Notes under the pieces: model-generated
Seen by the model: the letters and a program-made list of their open reading frames with translations, nothing else
Database searches by the model: none
Told to the model about the DNA's origin: nothing
Made by a program: the position numbers and the translations under genes
Part shown: piece after piece, positions 43,335 to 53,206 of the stretch
How the letters are laid out: each line of letters opens with the position of its first letter
Numbering within the stretch: the stretch's first letter is position 1
From: Micrasema longulum
Lineage: Eukaryota > Arthropoda > Insecta > Trichoptera > Brachycentridae
Assembly (NCBI GenBank): GCA_022494885.1
Contig: JAGVSM010003406.1
Coordinates: forward strand, 54,907 to 118,906
DNA length: 64,000 bases
Reading direction: 5' to 3'

Positions 43335-43690
43335 TTTTTATGACTTTTATTTATTTAAAACTAAAACAAGTACAAAGAATAAGTACTTTGGTGGACTTAT
43401 TGCTAAAAGCAATAACTTCCAGCCAACCAAAAAATAGACTGGTCAAAAGAAGAATTGGTCAAAATGTTGTACTGAAAAACCATAAATATATAACAAAAGA
43501 TACATAGGTACATAAAATAAAAAAAACTAACAGCTGTTTTTTAATTGGGAGATAAAGCTTGCAGATATTAATTTTTTTCAAAGTACATTTTGTTATACAT
43601 ATTAAATGATAAGGAATGTGGAATCAGATAATGAGTTTAGAAGAAGCCAGAAAAAGGAACTAAAGAAAGGAAAGGGGATAGTATATATAT
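43335..43690 (-). mobile_element. LINE 3' UTR, family H minus copy
   Basis: Complement of 3640-3962: GGTTGGCTGGAAGTTATTGC, GCAATAAGTCCACC, and AACAGCTGTTTTTTA further in. Plus-strand frames 43249-43507 are shadows. Ends at a (TA)n stretch. Confidence 0.65.
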
Positions 43691-43705
43691 ATATATATAT
43701 ATATA
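43683..43705. repeat. (TA)n microsatellite
   Basis: About eleven TA units in a row, adjoining the family H copy. No gene in the 80 bp after it. Confidence 0.9.
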
Positions 43706-43784
43706 AATAATATAAATAGATATTCTTATGGTTTGTGTGTGTAAATTTTAAATATTTGAATGTGAATGTCACATCCATTATTCT

Positions 43785-44475
43785 TCTTCTTCCTCTTGGT
43801 CTAGGTCATATGACCTGTATGCGATGGTGGGCTGTCCTGGGATGATGACATCCAGCTGTTCTTCCATCTTTTTTATGGCCTACTGGTAGTCTTCTGCTGC
43901 AGGAGTTTTCAGACTTGACGATTTTCGCCAGCTGTGTATCTTCCGTGTGGTCCACATGGTCCCTCCAAAAGCGCCTTCTGCTTCTTCCCCCCCTCACTAT
44001 GTCATCAACAGTGGTGTAGTCGGGCCGGGGCGCACCGGAGCGGCGCTCTGGCGCTTTTTATCTGAGCGGAGCGGCGCTCCGGCTCTGGTCAGGAAGAAAT
44101 ATTACGTTTCAAAAAAATATCTACTTAAGTCTCTTCAAACAATTCGAAATAACAACAAACGTATTTACTACAGATAACTGGCAAAAGTCTAAACATGTGT
44201 CTCTCCCACCCCTCCCCCCTCCCACCGCCCACTTCACCGCAGTGGAGGCGGTGCGCTCCGGTACTTTTTTATTTAGGACTACACCACTGGACATCAACAC
44301 CACATACAGACCTTATCGTTTAATTTCTGAACCGATCTCTAAGAGTTCTGCCTGTGACGTAGCGTAGGGTTCTCATTTCCAACTAATCTGAGAAGACTTT
44401 TAGTTTTGTTGGTATCGGCTCTCACTTCCATCCCGTAGGTCGTGATGGGTTGGAAGCATGTCTTGTATATCCAGA
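43785..44475 (-). pseudogene. RTE-type LINE tail split by a hAT MITE
   Basis: On the minus strand the part right of the MITE (44475-44298) reads CFQPITTYGMEVRADTNKTK, then SLLRLVGNENPTLRHRQNS with a stop. The part left of it (44000-43806) reads RGGRSRRRFWRDHVDHTEDT and LAKIVKSENSCSRR. 'TYGxExxxxTKxxxxxLxxxEMRxLRxxxGxT' and 'RRxFWRDHVxRMxxxRLAKI' are blocks of RTE/R2-like insect RT C-termini. Several frame breaks are present. Not functional. Confidence 0.65.
44009..44289. mobile_element. hAT-type MITE with 8-bp target duplication
   Basis: Inverted ends CAGTGGTGTAGTC (44009) and its complement ending at 44289. Flanking octamers GTCATCAA (44001-44008) and GACATCAA (44290-44297) match at 7 of 8 bases, the 8-bp duplication of hAT transposases. 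Interior 281 bp is GC-rich with repeated GGAGCGGCGCTC words, probably transposase-binding sites. No coding. It interrupts an RTE tail, so it is younger than that copy. Confidence 0.85.
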
Positions 44476-44789
44476 CCTTTTTTTAGTTAGCATAGGTTTG
44501 TTTCTCCATAAACATAGTGTCCCGCAAGCAGTCAGCTATATCTGTATCTTCCATTATTAATAAATAAAATAATTGGAATGTTAAAATTAGCGATGAGTGG
44601 TCTAGCAAAGATGCAAAAAAATAACACGTGGCTCTCTTCATTTTCGCATATTCACTGTATTTTTTTTAAAAGGCAAAAATTAAATATTTCTTTACAATAA
44701 AACTGCGAAAAAAGCAAAACTTAAACACTTTGAAAGCTTTCATCGTACCCCCCACTGCAGTATTGTCAATTTATGATCAATCAAATACA
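44476..44789. other. No gene seen
   Basis: No coding signature. Confidence 0.35.
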
Positions 44790-45072
44790 CTCGATCAGAA
44801 CATTAACCTTATTCTAGTTTTTTTAAATGACAGTGAAGGAATACAGTGTTATTTTTAAGCTGGGACCACGGGCATCTTCCCAGATCCCGCCTCGAAAGGA
44901 AGCGGAATGTAATAATACAAACAAAATAAAAAAAACGAAATAAAACCCATGCATAAATAAATATTGGAAACATTTCAATGATTCGCCCAATACATTACGC
45001 ACTCAAACAACAGACAGTGAAATAATACAGTGTTAGTTCCAAATCGGGACCGCGGCCATGCTTCCAGGAGGT
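44790..45072 (+). repeat. Direct repeat, about 182-bp spacing
   Basis: ACAGTGAAGGAATACAGTG...GGGACCACGG...CTTCCCAG (44830-44882) recurs as ACAGTGAAATAATACAGTG...GGGACCGCGG...CTTCCAGG (45012-45068). Upstream words are also alike. A two-unit diverged tandem duplication of unknown origin. Confidence 0.55.
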
Positions 45073-45149
45073 AAGTTAGCAGGACGATAGTCCCCTTCAA
45101 GATGGACCGACTTAATAAAGAAACTAACGGAGTCTTCATTAAGAGGAAA

Positions 45150-46225
45150 CGCGGTCGTCTTCACACAAACGTATTTTCTCCCTGGGTTATGGCACTAGAG
45201 CAATGATTTACACAAAACAAATATTTACCATTAGAATGTCCTTCTTGTTTTCCTTTTTTAATAAATGGTTACTTATGGGAGCTAGGATAATCCAAACACT
45301 TAGTTTTATCTGACGTCTTTGAACGTACGATCTACAAATATCGTAACTTTTTTTCAATTAAAGGGTAGTGACATTGAAAAGGTGGTCAAGTTTAAGTACC
45401 TCGGTAGCGTTTTTACAGAGACCATCGACACAGATATATAAATTAAATGGAGAATTGAGGCAGCGAGACCTGCTTTTAACAAATGAAATCCCTCTTCTTC
45501 TATTATAATCTAAACTTGAAAATACGGCAAAGATTATTAAAGTGTTATATATGAAGTCTGTATTGTTGTATATCTGTGAGACTTGCACTCTGAAGGTGAA
45601 CACTTTAAATAGGCTGGAGGCTTTTAAGATGTGGTTGCATCGCAGAATGCTCAAGATATCACTGACTCAGAAGTCAAGTCGGGCTAGAACGAACAGAGAA
45701 CTCTAAACCAAGATAAAATATTTGAGGCATATAATGTGTGAAGAAAAGTACCACTTGCTTAATTTAATTTTGAAGAGCAAGATTGAGGATCACCGAGGGA
45801 CTGGAAGAAGACACATGTCCTGGCTGCGTATTTAATGAGACTGGACTGGCTTGAGGACTGTGGAGCAGGTTTTCCGGCCAGCACAGGACAAAGATACTTT
45901 TGCCAGAGTTATTGCCAGCGTTGGAGATACCTGACAGGGTACTAAGAGAAGAAGAAGAACTGTCTTTTAAAAACTCAAAAAAAACCAACACGGAAAATTT
46001 CATTAAAAAAATTCAATCTCACAAAAAAAATCAAAATCCTTTCAGTTTTGTGATGCTGCAAAAAAGACACTGAATCCTCGGTTTTGTCGATTTTACGGCA
46101 TAATCAGTCCGATGTAGAGTTGTATTTTTTCACAATATCAGGAAGGTATCCACGAGAGAGAAACAGTAAAACTATTTTCAAATGGTTATTCATAAAATTT
46201 CTCTGACACCGCATATCCTTCTAAA
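45150..46225 (+). repeat. Repeat G interrupted by an RTE LINE
   Basis: Left part 45150-45357 matches 35300-35510; right part 45966-46225 matches 35560-35785. The RTE tail at 45358-45965 lies between. Compared with 35300-35785, the insertion is near the middle of repeat G. Confidence 0.6.
45358..45965 (+). pseudogene. RTE-type LINE C-terminal end
   Basis: The plus strand, read across frames, shows IEKVVKFKYLGSVFTETIDT, then WRIEAARPAFNK, 'LEAFKMWLHRRMLKIS' in the third frame and GRRHMSWL. It ends with a run of GAAGAAGAAGAA. This is the classic tail of insect RTE elements ('KYLGSxITxNxxxxxEIxxRIxxARxAF...LxxxExWxxRRMLKIxW...RRxxSWLxNLR'). Many stops and frameshifts. The minus-strand frames at 45358-46003 are shadows. 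Confidence 0.75.
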
Positions 46226-46799
46226 CGTTGCCTTTAACTTGACCCAGAAGCGGGAGGAATTGAAGAGTGTCATACATTTAGTGCCTGGTATCGATGACGA
46301 TGCTAAGGATTGAGCGAGACAAGGATGATGAAAAATTATTTTTATTTTCTGTCTGTTTTGTTACGAATTTGAGCCGAAATATTTTCTTCAGTCGTAAATT
46401 TCATACCCGTGAGAAAATAGTTTCAGTAGAGGCCTTTCTACTTAGAGTAGTAATAATAAATAATCAATACCTCACAAGCGAGTTGTGAACCTCCTCGCCC
46501 CTCAAATTCCGAAGGGCCGCCTGAATTTTAGATTCAACCATATCGAACGGTCAGATGACGTTTCAATGTTACGATTATTAGGGGTAGGTAGCTTTGGGGT
46601 GAAATTCACAACGTATATTATACACTATATCGTCGGTGGAAATTTTTAATGATTTAAAATACAGAAGTGAATGTGAAAGAGAGAAAAGAACATGATGAAT
46701 AATTTAATTGTATTTTTTCTTTCGATATACAAAAAAAAATTGCTTTTGCATGGTTCACCAAAATATTTCAGTATTCGAAGCAATTTTCAACTAGTAAAT
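46226..46799. other. No gene seen
   Basis: A 64-codon plus frame (46294-46488) has no motif. Confidence 0.35.
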
Positions 46800-47130
46800 A
46801 AATGGTCTGTGTCCGAGGGGATTACGAATACATTTATGTGTGTTTAATAGAATAAGAATACTCGACGAGCGTTGTGACTCAATGGCAAAAATCCTGAAAA
46901 AGGAAATGGAGCGGAGAAAAGTCAGTCTTGATGTTTAGTAGTTGGAGCATTAGTCTACCATGGCGGAGGTCCCGGGTCCGATGCCTGTAGATAGTTTTAC
47001 ACTAAAATATTTCATTGTCCCCGGACTGGCAGGTGTAGTGTAAGATTAATACTTCCTGTAACAGATGATCAAAATGATTAAAATTCAATTTCACAAGTTG
47101 TATGCACCGTTTTCTGCGGATAAGGGTTAG
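46800..47130 (+). repeat. Repeat shared with 36545-36780, includes SINE A
   Basis: TTATGTGTGTTTAATAGAAT matches 36565-36585. SINE A follows at about 46925-47130: CTACCATGGCGGAGGTCCC, GGGTCCGATGCC (decayed B-box), CCCGGACTGGCAGGTG and GATCAAAATGATTAAAATTC. The tail has lost its GATGATG repeat. Confidence 0.6.
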
Positions 47131-47164
47131 ATTATTATTATGCACCGCTACAAAAAGGAATGAA

Positions 47165-47225
47165 GTTGTGATAGAGCGGGGTTCGAATCGTGGATCTCTG
47201 ATCCGTGAGTCTACAAAACTACCGG
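47165..47225 (-). mobile_element. SINE B head, fragment
   Basis: Complement reads TTGTAGACTCACGGATCAG, then GATTCGAACCCCGCTCT (B-box). The body is missing. Confidence 0.6.
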
Positions 47226-47439
47226 ATTTATTCGTTGGCGTCGAGTTAAGTCTAAAGAGAAATGTTTGGTTGTTTTAGTGCAATTTGCATTAAAAAACTA
47301 TAATGTTACGCGATCGTGTTTTCATCTTAAACGACAAAATGTTGCATGAGAAAAGAAAAATTTAGCAACCCATTCTGACAAGAACGTATCAATTATTAAA
47401 CTTTGAACTTTTGCAACCGCCCCTTAATCTATAACTGCC
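47226..47439. other. No gene seen
   Basis: Short stretch, nothing recognised. Confidence 0.35.
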
Positions 47440-47900
47440 AAATATCTCCTTATTGTTTTTATTTATATTTTATTTTTACTTTTTATGTTTATTCATTAAC
47501 ATTTGTTTTATTTTTCTTATTAATACTAGTATTTACACGTATGTTTATTTTTTAATTATAAATGGTTTATTCTCTAATTTATATTTGTTCTATTTTTTTA
47601 TATTATTATCAGTATGCTTCAATTTTTATTATTATCGGTGTGTTTTCCAATTTATATTTATTTCATTTCCTAATTTTTTAATTAACAATGCAATATTTTA
47701 TAAATTGAATTTATGTTTCAATTCTATTATTATCGTTATTTTTTGTAATTTATATTAATTATGTCTCATTTCTTAACTATTAATGGTATATTTTCTAATT
47801 TATATTTATGATTCAATTTTTATTATTATTATCTGCATGTTTTCTAATTTATATTTACATTGATTTTTTTTAATGTTATTATTATTCTTTGAATTTATTA
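47440..47900 (+). repeat. T-rich degenerate tandem repeat
   Basis: The theme TTTCTAATTTATATTTAT plus TTCAATTTTTATTATTATC recurs about six times at irregular 60-90-bp steps. The 101-codon frame 47453-47758 (Phe/Ile/Tyr/Leu only) is a product of this composition and not a membrane protein gene. Confidence 0.55.
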
Positions 47901-47934
47901 AGCATCATTTAATGAAATAAAAAAAAACACATGT

Positions 47935-48045
47935 AAAAAAGAAGGTCCTGCCTAAACACGGGAATTTCCAAGCTAGTCGGGACCTGAAACAAAGAAACTT
48001 TGTACATTTTAAAACTGTGAAATACATAAATAAATAATAAATAAA
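47935..48045 (+). mobile_element. LINE 3' tail
   Basis: GAAGGTCCTGCCTAAACACG, CAAGCTAGTCGGGACCTG, and an A/T tail ATAAATAAATAATAAATAAA. GC-richer hairpin followed by A/T tail, as in other LINE ends here. Confidence 0.4.
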
Positions 48046-48095
48046 TCAAGTATAGTAGATGCTAGATAAGAATGCCTATGCTCATATGGTGACTA

Positions 48096-48430
48096 TACAC
48101 GGTGTTTCAGGGCCAAACCGCGAAACTTTAGAGGAACATTCCTTATAATTAACCTTTAAAAAAATCCCAATATTTTTTTTCAAAAACTCTTTTTTTAAAG
48201 GTTTAAAAAAAATAGTAATTTGAAAATGGAGTTAATCTTTCATTTCTCGGACTAGCATCCTTTCCACAAACTCCTACCCCCTCCCTTACAAAAAAAAACG
48301 TATTTGACCAACAAAGGGATACGCGCCGGACGCGGACATGGGAAGCGGCTGGTTTTTAGGTTTTTTTTTAAACGTTTGCATGAGAAATGTTCCTCTGAGG
48401 TTTCGCGGTCTGGCCCTGAAATACCTTGTA
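48096..48430. mobile_element. mariner-like MITE flanked by TA
   Basis: Ends TACACGGTGTTTCAGGGCC and complement TACAAGGTATTTCAGGGCC. The inverted region continues with ACCGCGAAAC and AGAGGAACATT, about 45 bp in all. TA flanks both sides (48094-48095, 48431-48432). Interior 335 bp without transposase; the minus frame 48495-48286 is chance. Confidence 0.8.
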
Positions 48431-48765
48431 TAGATTAGGCAACGGTGGAGCAATATGGATTTATTTGGGATTTGTGATAATTTAACATTGTGCATACCTT
48501 ATATTTTTTATCTTATCTCAAGTGTCAACAAGGCCTAAATTGTATGAATTCAACACATTTCTGATTTAGTAATTTAAGAAAAACCAAAACAAACTATCTG
48601 TAATATTTTTAGGATAAAAAAAAAACGTTTTGCAATATTCCAGTTCAAAACACAACTTTACCGTTAGTTTTAATTGATCATTTTAACTTTATTTGATTAA
48701 TCATTAGTTATCTACCATAATTTTTGAAATGTACTTATTCACATAACTGTACTAAAAAAATAACA
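48431..48765. other. No gene seen
   Basis: AT-rich, nothing recognised. Confidence 0.35.
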
Positions 48766-48960
48766 ACTATAGTCCTTAAAATGTAACATGATTAGAATGA
48801 CAGTTGTCAGAAAATGTGACGACATAACTTGATAGTAACGTCAAAGGAGTTATTTATATTGACACACAAAAAATCATTTGTATCTGGCGTGTTAATTTAT
48901 TTTTTACTACAATGCTTGAAACATAAATCAACATTAACATATAAAATCAGCTTTAAAACT

Positions 48961-49392
48961 AAAACAAACCTTTTTTTCATTTAAATTATTTATTGACAAT
49001 TCTTGATGGAATTCCATTGTAATGATGTAATAACTTATATTTCCATATAAGTTATTAATTTAAAAAAAAATACTTGGTACACTTCCACTTATTTATTTTG
49101 ACCAATTAGCGCTTTCACCCTCTAATGGGCATCTTCAGACTAGTGAATATTATACAGTGTAACTAAAACTAAATATTATCTAAGTGTAGGTACATTTAAA
49201 TTTTTTATTTAGTTTTATATAAATTACCCTTACACTGTATAATATTCACCAGTCTGAAGATGCCCATTAGAGGGTGAAAGCGCTAATTGGTCAAAATAAA
49301 TAAGTGGAAGTATACCAAGTATTTTTTTAATTAATAACTTATATTTCCATATAAGTTATTACATCATTAAAACAAACCTTATTTAAATTTAT
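48961..49392. mobile_element. Giant palindromic MITE, full copy
   Basis: Arms of about 150 bp: AATGATGTAATAACTTATAT, TACTTGGTACACTTCCACTT, ACCAATTAGCGCTTTCACCC, ATGGGCATCTTCAGACTAGT and TTATACAGTGTAA on the left are repeated in reverse on the right. Flanking direct repeats AAAACAAACCTT...ATTTAAATT (48961 and 49371) may be target duplications or an extension. The 10618-10850 copy has lost the centre of both arms. No coding. Confidence 0.75.
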
Positions 49393-49680
49393 TTCAACAA
49401 AGAGGGAAAACATTTTTGAGAAGGGAATATGGAAGTCTAGGCATTTACAAGGCTTATGACCTGTAATTGGCTGTATGGATGTTCAAACATGGGCAGAATG
49501 GTGAATTTTACACAGTGTGTAAAGTGGCCACTTAAACCAGCCAATGACTAGTCATAAGCCCTGTAAATGCCTAGACTTCCATATTCCCTTCTCAAAAATG
49601 TCTTCCCTCTCTGTTGAAATAAATTTAAATATGAATAACTCCCTAGGGAGGAAATCCAGCCAGTCTGCCAGCATTTGGAC
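49393..49680. mobile_element. Family D element with long inverted repeats
   Basis: Left: AAAGAGGGAAAACATTTTTGAG, GGAATATGGAAGTCTAGGC, TTATGACCTGTAATTGGCTG; right: the complement of the same strings. Arms about 80 bp. Beyond the arm the right end continues with CCCTAGGGAGGAAATCCAGCC, a block found in inverted form at 57775. The open frame 49544-49795 is inside an arm. Other copies: 27895, 28915, 53055, 57775. Confidence 0.7.
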
Positions 49681-50053
49681 ATACTCAAACATTGTTAAAA
49701 TAAACCTAATTATTAACGACGTTCTTACAAGGTTACATCATTTTGCAAAAACGTTAGAGATGGGACAAATTGATAAATGTAAATTGATCAAATAAAAAAA
49801 TTATTCGTTTGATGTTGTTCATGAAAAAAGTATAAATGTCTAATTTTTTGGTGAACAATTATGTTAAACACACATAGGCTTGTTTTTTCGCTTTTTTTTA
49901 TCAAGTTTCGGAAACAGAGTTTTATGATTGCATTCATGCATTATTTCAATAACTGATAAAACCGATTTGATCAGTGATCAGTAATTTCCCATCACTAATG
50001 AAATTAGTTTGACAGCTGTCATTCTAATCAAGGTATGTTTTAAGGACTATAGT

Positions 50054-50989
50054 AATCTTTTAATTAATACGAATTATTTTTATAGAATTTTTTATATAAT
50101 TTCTTTCGCCAGTTTTGCGGCACTTATTGATTTGAATGTTAAAAATGAGATCGTTCGACATCTGAACGTTTTGTGAAGTTATTAAACTCATATATACACT
50201 TTTTGTGGTGAATACAGTGCCCGTGGTTTACAAGCCAGAGTGCAACATAATCGTACTATGGAGAGTTTTATTTCTTCCTGAATAACCAATTTAGAATCTG
50301 ATGATGTTGGCTGTATTTTTTGTAAGGTACGAGGCAAAGTTTGTTTATGGTTTTCCAAATCCGAATTTGAAATCTTGTTGTTGGTATTTACTTTAATAAA
50401 TGTTTGATGTAAATTTTAGAAACTTCTACATTACAACACGGATTAAGCTACATTTTGCATTACAATAAGAATCAAGCTACATTTTGCTGTACAACAAGAT
50501 GCAAAGAGCACGTGAGTGCATGCAATGAATTACTTTAGTAAAGATAGATACTGTAAATAAAATGTTATGAAAGACCACCATTAATCTTTGTGTGTCTATG
50601 ATATCACATGAGTCTACGTAGAATACAAGACTTGATGTTGCTCTTATTTTTAAAAGTAATGATGAATTTTGCTAAATATATTTTTGTAAGTTATTCAAAC
50701 TAAATTATTAAACAATCAATATGTTTGTAATAGACATCAAACAGCAACCTCGTGTCTTCTCTGTCAATCTCTAATTGGGGTAGGAACTCCAACCAACCCT
50801 CAACAACTAATTCCTACAAGTATAGTATTCATGGGTTGCTTTTGGTAAGCTGTCATTTCTCTTGAATTCTCCAAAGTACTTACGTTAATTAAAAAATAAA
50901 AAAAATTATGCTTGTGTTCTCTTTGTACTGACATATAGCTGTGAAATATTTGTCCTGAAAAAAATCACAAATTATAAGTGAAACAAAGG
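50054..50989. other. No gene seen
   Basis: No coding signature recognised. CTGATGATGTTGGCTG near 50300 contains CTGATGA, but no GAAA...GTC follows. Confidence 0.35.
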
Positions 50990-51400
50990 GCTTTGAATAG
51001 GAGAATGCCGGGTATTGTGTGAGACAAGAACCAATTTATGGATAAGAACGAGATCAAAGATTCCCGAGGCGGTCAAGAGGGCTGCTAACCAGAAATGGAT
51101 CTTAGCTAGTTATTTATCAAAAACCATAGCCATACTGCTCTAGGTGGGCTAAAAAATCCTAGAATGGCAACCCAGAACAGGGAGAAGAACAGACAAAGTG
51201 ATCTGATGACATTTAAATCGGGTCGACGTCTCGTGGCTTGTGTCGTGGACTCACAGATCAGGTATGAGTAGTATTTGTCAAAATTAAAAAAAAAGACAGG
51301 TTGCTGACAGTAGTTGGATGCGGTTGGCTCAGGATAGGGAGATGTGGAGATTTAAACGGAGGCCTCCAACGGACAAGAGAAGGTTAGTGATGATAATGAT
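50990..51400 (+). pseudogene. RTE-type LINE tail split by SINE B
   Basis: Left of the SINE: RRMPGIV-stop-DKNQF, KNEIKDSRGG, NHSHTALGGLKNPRMATQN and REKNRQSDD. Right of it: QVADSSWMRLAQDREMW then RRPPTDKRRL. The order 'RRMxxxIxGIxLRDxxxNxxI...TRWTKxILEWxPRxGxRxxGRPxxRWxDDI--xxVADSSWMRxAQDRxxW' is the RTE C-terminus. The SINE separates the DDI and VADSSW blocks. Confidence 0.7.
51217..51294 (+). mobile_element. SINE B, 3'-deleted copy inside RTE tail
   Basis: AATCGGGTCGACGTCTCGTG, GTCGTGGACTCACAGATCAG, then directly to an A-rich end. The B-box and body are missing. GACAT before and GACAG after may be remnants of the target duplication. Confidence 0.6.
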
Positions 51401-51429
51401 ATTATTAATTATTATTATGATTTATTGAA

Positions 51430-51545
51430 TTCGTTCATAACATCTTATAAACTAATATAAACTTTAATATTTAATAATTTTAAATATTTCACGGCTTTCT
51501 ATTTCTTCAGGTAACTCATTGTTCAGCTTTAACCCCTTGTACAAA
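51430..51545 (-). pseudogene. Possible RT C-terminal end
   Basis: Minus-strand reading gives NNELPEEIESREIFKIIKY, similar to the 'YNxLPEEIxxxxxxxxFKxxLK' end of CR1-like RTs. Only about 20 residues. Low confidence. Confidence 0.35.
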
Positions 51546-51928
51546 GAGTTTCAAGAATCTTTTTTTCTCCTCATTGGTAATCTTATCTTTTTTATCCCTA
51601 GTTTCATATTTATGGATGATACGAGTATCTTTGTGTTACATTTTTGTTTTTCAATACGTGTATTTAAAAACATGACACCTTTTGCTTACTGAAAAAAAAA
51701 GTTGCAGCACCACACCGCCTTCTTAGAGATTTTTAGTACAGTCTTTTAAAAGTTTATCAATTCTTAAATTAATGACTACACATCATTCCCTCAGTTTTAT
51801 CTACAAAATTAGCACGATATTTGGATAAATTACCTTAGTACGTGCGTCTATAATACACATATTAATACATAGGCACTGTTATTGTTTCGCTAAATTAATT
51901 GTATGTTTGTCAAATAGACGTCTGTTTG
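51546..51928. other. No gene seen
   Basis: No coding signature or shared repeat. Confidence 0.35.
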
Positions 51929-52200
51929 TGACAAGTGTTGATTGTCAGAACACCTCTGTTATGAAAAATGTAACAAAATAATATGAGACGAGCTGGGAAT
52001 GTAATAATAGCTTTGAATGACGCAGGCGAGAGATAAAATGAGTACCACTGTTGTTATATAAAGAAAGGACGTATGCATCTTTTACAAAGCATCGTCACCC
52101 ATTGTCATTCACTTGTATTATTTAAGCATTGACACTTTCGTGTTTTTATTAATTTTAACATTGTTTACAAATAAAACTTTTGATAATTTTAACACTTGCA
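51929..52200 (+). mobile_element. Candidate solo LTR
   Basis: Begins TGACAAGTGTT and ends AACACTTGCA, an imperfect inverted TG...CA pair. It contains a TATA box TATATAAAG (52055-52063), an initiator-like TCATT/ATCGTC zone 30-60 bp later and AATAAA (52170-52175) about 25 bp before the end, the order of LTR U3-R-U5. There is no flanking 4-6-bp duplication (GTTTG versus GCTAC), no primer-binding site and no second LTR within the window. If correct it is a recombined relic of an LTR retrotransposon. Confidence 0.35.
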
Positions 52201-52439
52201 GCTACAGAACGTATGACAGCTGGAATTCTAGACCCCATTGACGATACTTATAGTTGATAATTATTACACGGAAGCCAGATTAACAAACGTATTTCTGCTA
52301 CAAAGCGAATGGACGTTATTTGTCCATTTGGAATTCTAACGACTTAAACATTATATCAAAATATACTCGTACATTGTGCAAAGTTGTAAGTTTGTCAAGG
52401 TATTTGTGAAAACAATAAAAAACTCAATAAAAAAACACT
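52201..52439. other. No gene seen
   Basis: Nothing recognised. Confidence 0.3.
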
Positions 52440-52745
52440 GTTTTAACATAACATATTAATCTTCTTTTTACTTTGTATTTCAGTATCTTTTTTACTACAT
52501 TTTTTTCTATGTTTTAATACATTTTCACTTCGTTTTTTTACTATGTTTTTTTTAAATTATGTATTTTCCTATGTTTTTCACCACTTCTAATAACTTTATA
52601 TATTTTTCTATGTATTGATTACTGTTTCTTATATGTTTATTTTTGAATGGCTTAGAATGGGGTTAATAACCCTAGTTAGATATTCAAAGCAACGTTGTAT
52701 AAATGTATAAATTTTATGTATATTAAATGATAGTAAATAAATAAA
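52440..52745 (+). mobile_element. Possible LINE 3' UTR
   Basis: T-rich sequence with repeated TATGTTTTT words, then GGCTTAGAATGGGGTTAATA and an end of AAATGATAGTAAATAAATAA. Layout resembles LINE 3' ends elsewhere. No RT end upstream. Confidence 0.35.
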
Positions 52746-53054
52746 ATATTATTGTTAACAAGATAAAAAAGACATCGACCCAAGCTCATATTGTAGGTAG
52801 TCCCACATCCGGTATCCTCTGCCTGGTAACTGCAAACATGTGACAACAGCTGGGGCTGAGGCTGTGTGGCTGGTTGCTAATTTCTGGTAGATAAAATATG
52901 CACCAAGTGTAGATAACAAGGGATGATATACGCTTGCCAGCAGCGCCACCAATGGTGAGGGATTTGTGAACTTAAATAGTCTAATACTGTTTATTTTGTG
53001 CACAATTTTGCTTCCGACCTAATTTCGTTTTTAGGCCCTATGAGTGGGGATCTA
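52746..53054. other. No gene confidently seen
   Basis: An 82-codon minus frame (53003-52755) has more balanced composition than most but no motif that I recognise. Confidence 0.35.
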
Positions 53055-53200
53055 GAATTAGCTTAGACACTTAAACTAAGCAACGACTGGTCATAGGTCC
53101 TTCAAATACTTAAATTTACATACTCCCTTCTTAAAAAAGTTTTCCCTCTCTTATAAAATAAATATAAATCCTTATAACTAGGGAGTGAAATCCAGCCTTG
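53055..53200 (-). repeat. Repeat family D, decayed copy
   Basis: Complement of the family left part: CTAGGGAGTGAAATCCAGCC, TCCCTTCTTAAAAAAGTTTT, GACTGGTCATAGG. It directly precedes SINE B. Confidence 0.55.
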
Positions 53201-53206
53201 TCTATG

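Larger units (their letters stand above)
48766..50053. mobile_element. 1.29-kb DNA element holding two nested elements
   Basis: Inverted ends: ACTATAGTCCTTAAAATGTA (48766) continuing to GATTAGAATGACAGTTGTCA, and the complement ACTATAGTCCTTAAAACATA ending at 50053 and continuing to GATTAGAATGACAGCTGTCA. About 40 of 47 positions match. No transposase. Inside lie the palindrome 48961-49392 and the family D element 49393-49680, leaving about 570 bp of the host element. Target duplication not clear. Confidence 0.7.

Noticed and set aside
43947..44177. 76-codon Pro/Arg/Gly-rich frame as a gene
   Set aside because: It crosses the boundary between the RTE tail and the hAT MITE.
47453..47758. 101-codon frame rich in Phe/Ile/Tyr/Leu as a membrane protein
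   Set aside because: Composition follows directly from a T-rich degenerate tandem repeat; no start context, no conserved motif.
49544..49795. 83-codon frame as a gene
   Set aside because: It runs through the arm of a palindromic family D element.
50295..50330. CTGATGA as another hammerhead
   Set aside because: No GAAA and GTC in the required positions and no stem II.
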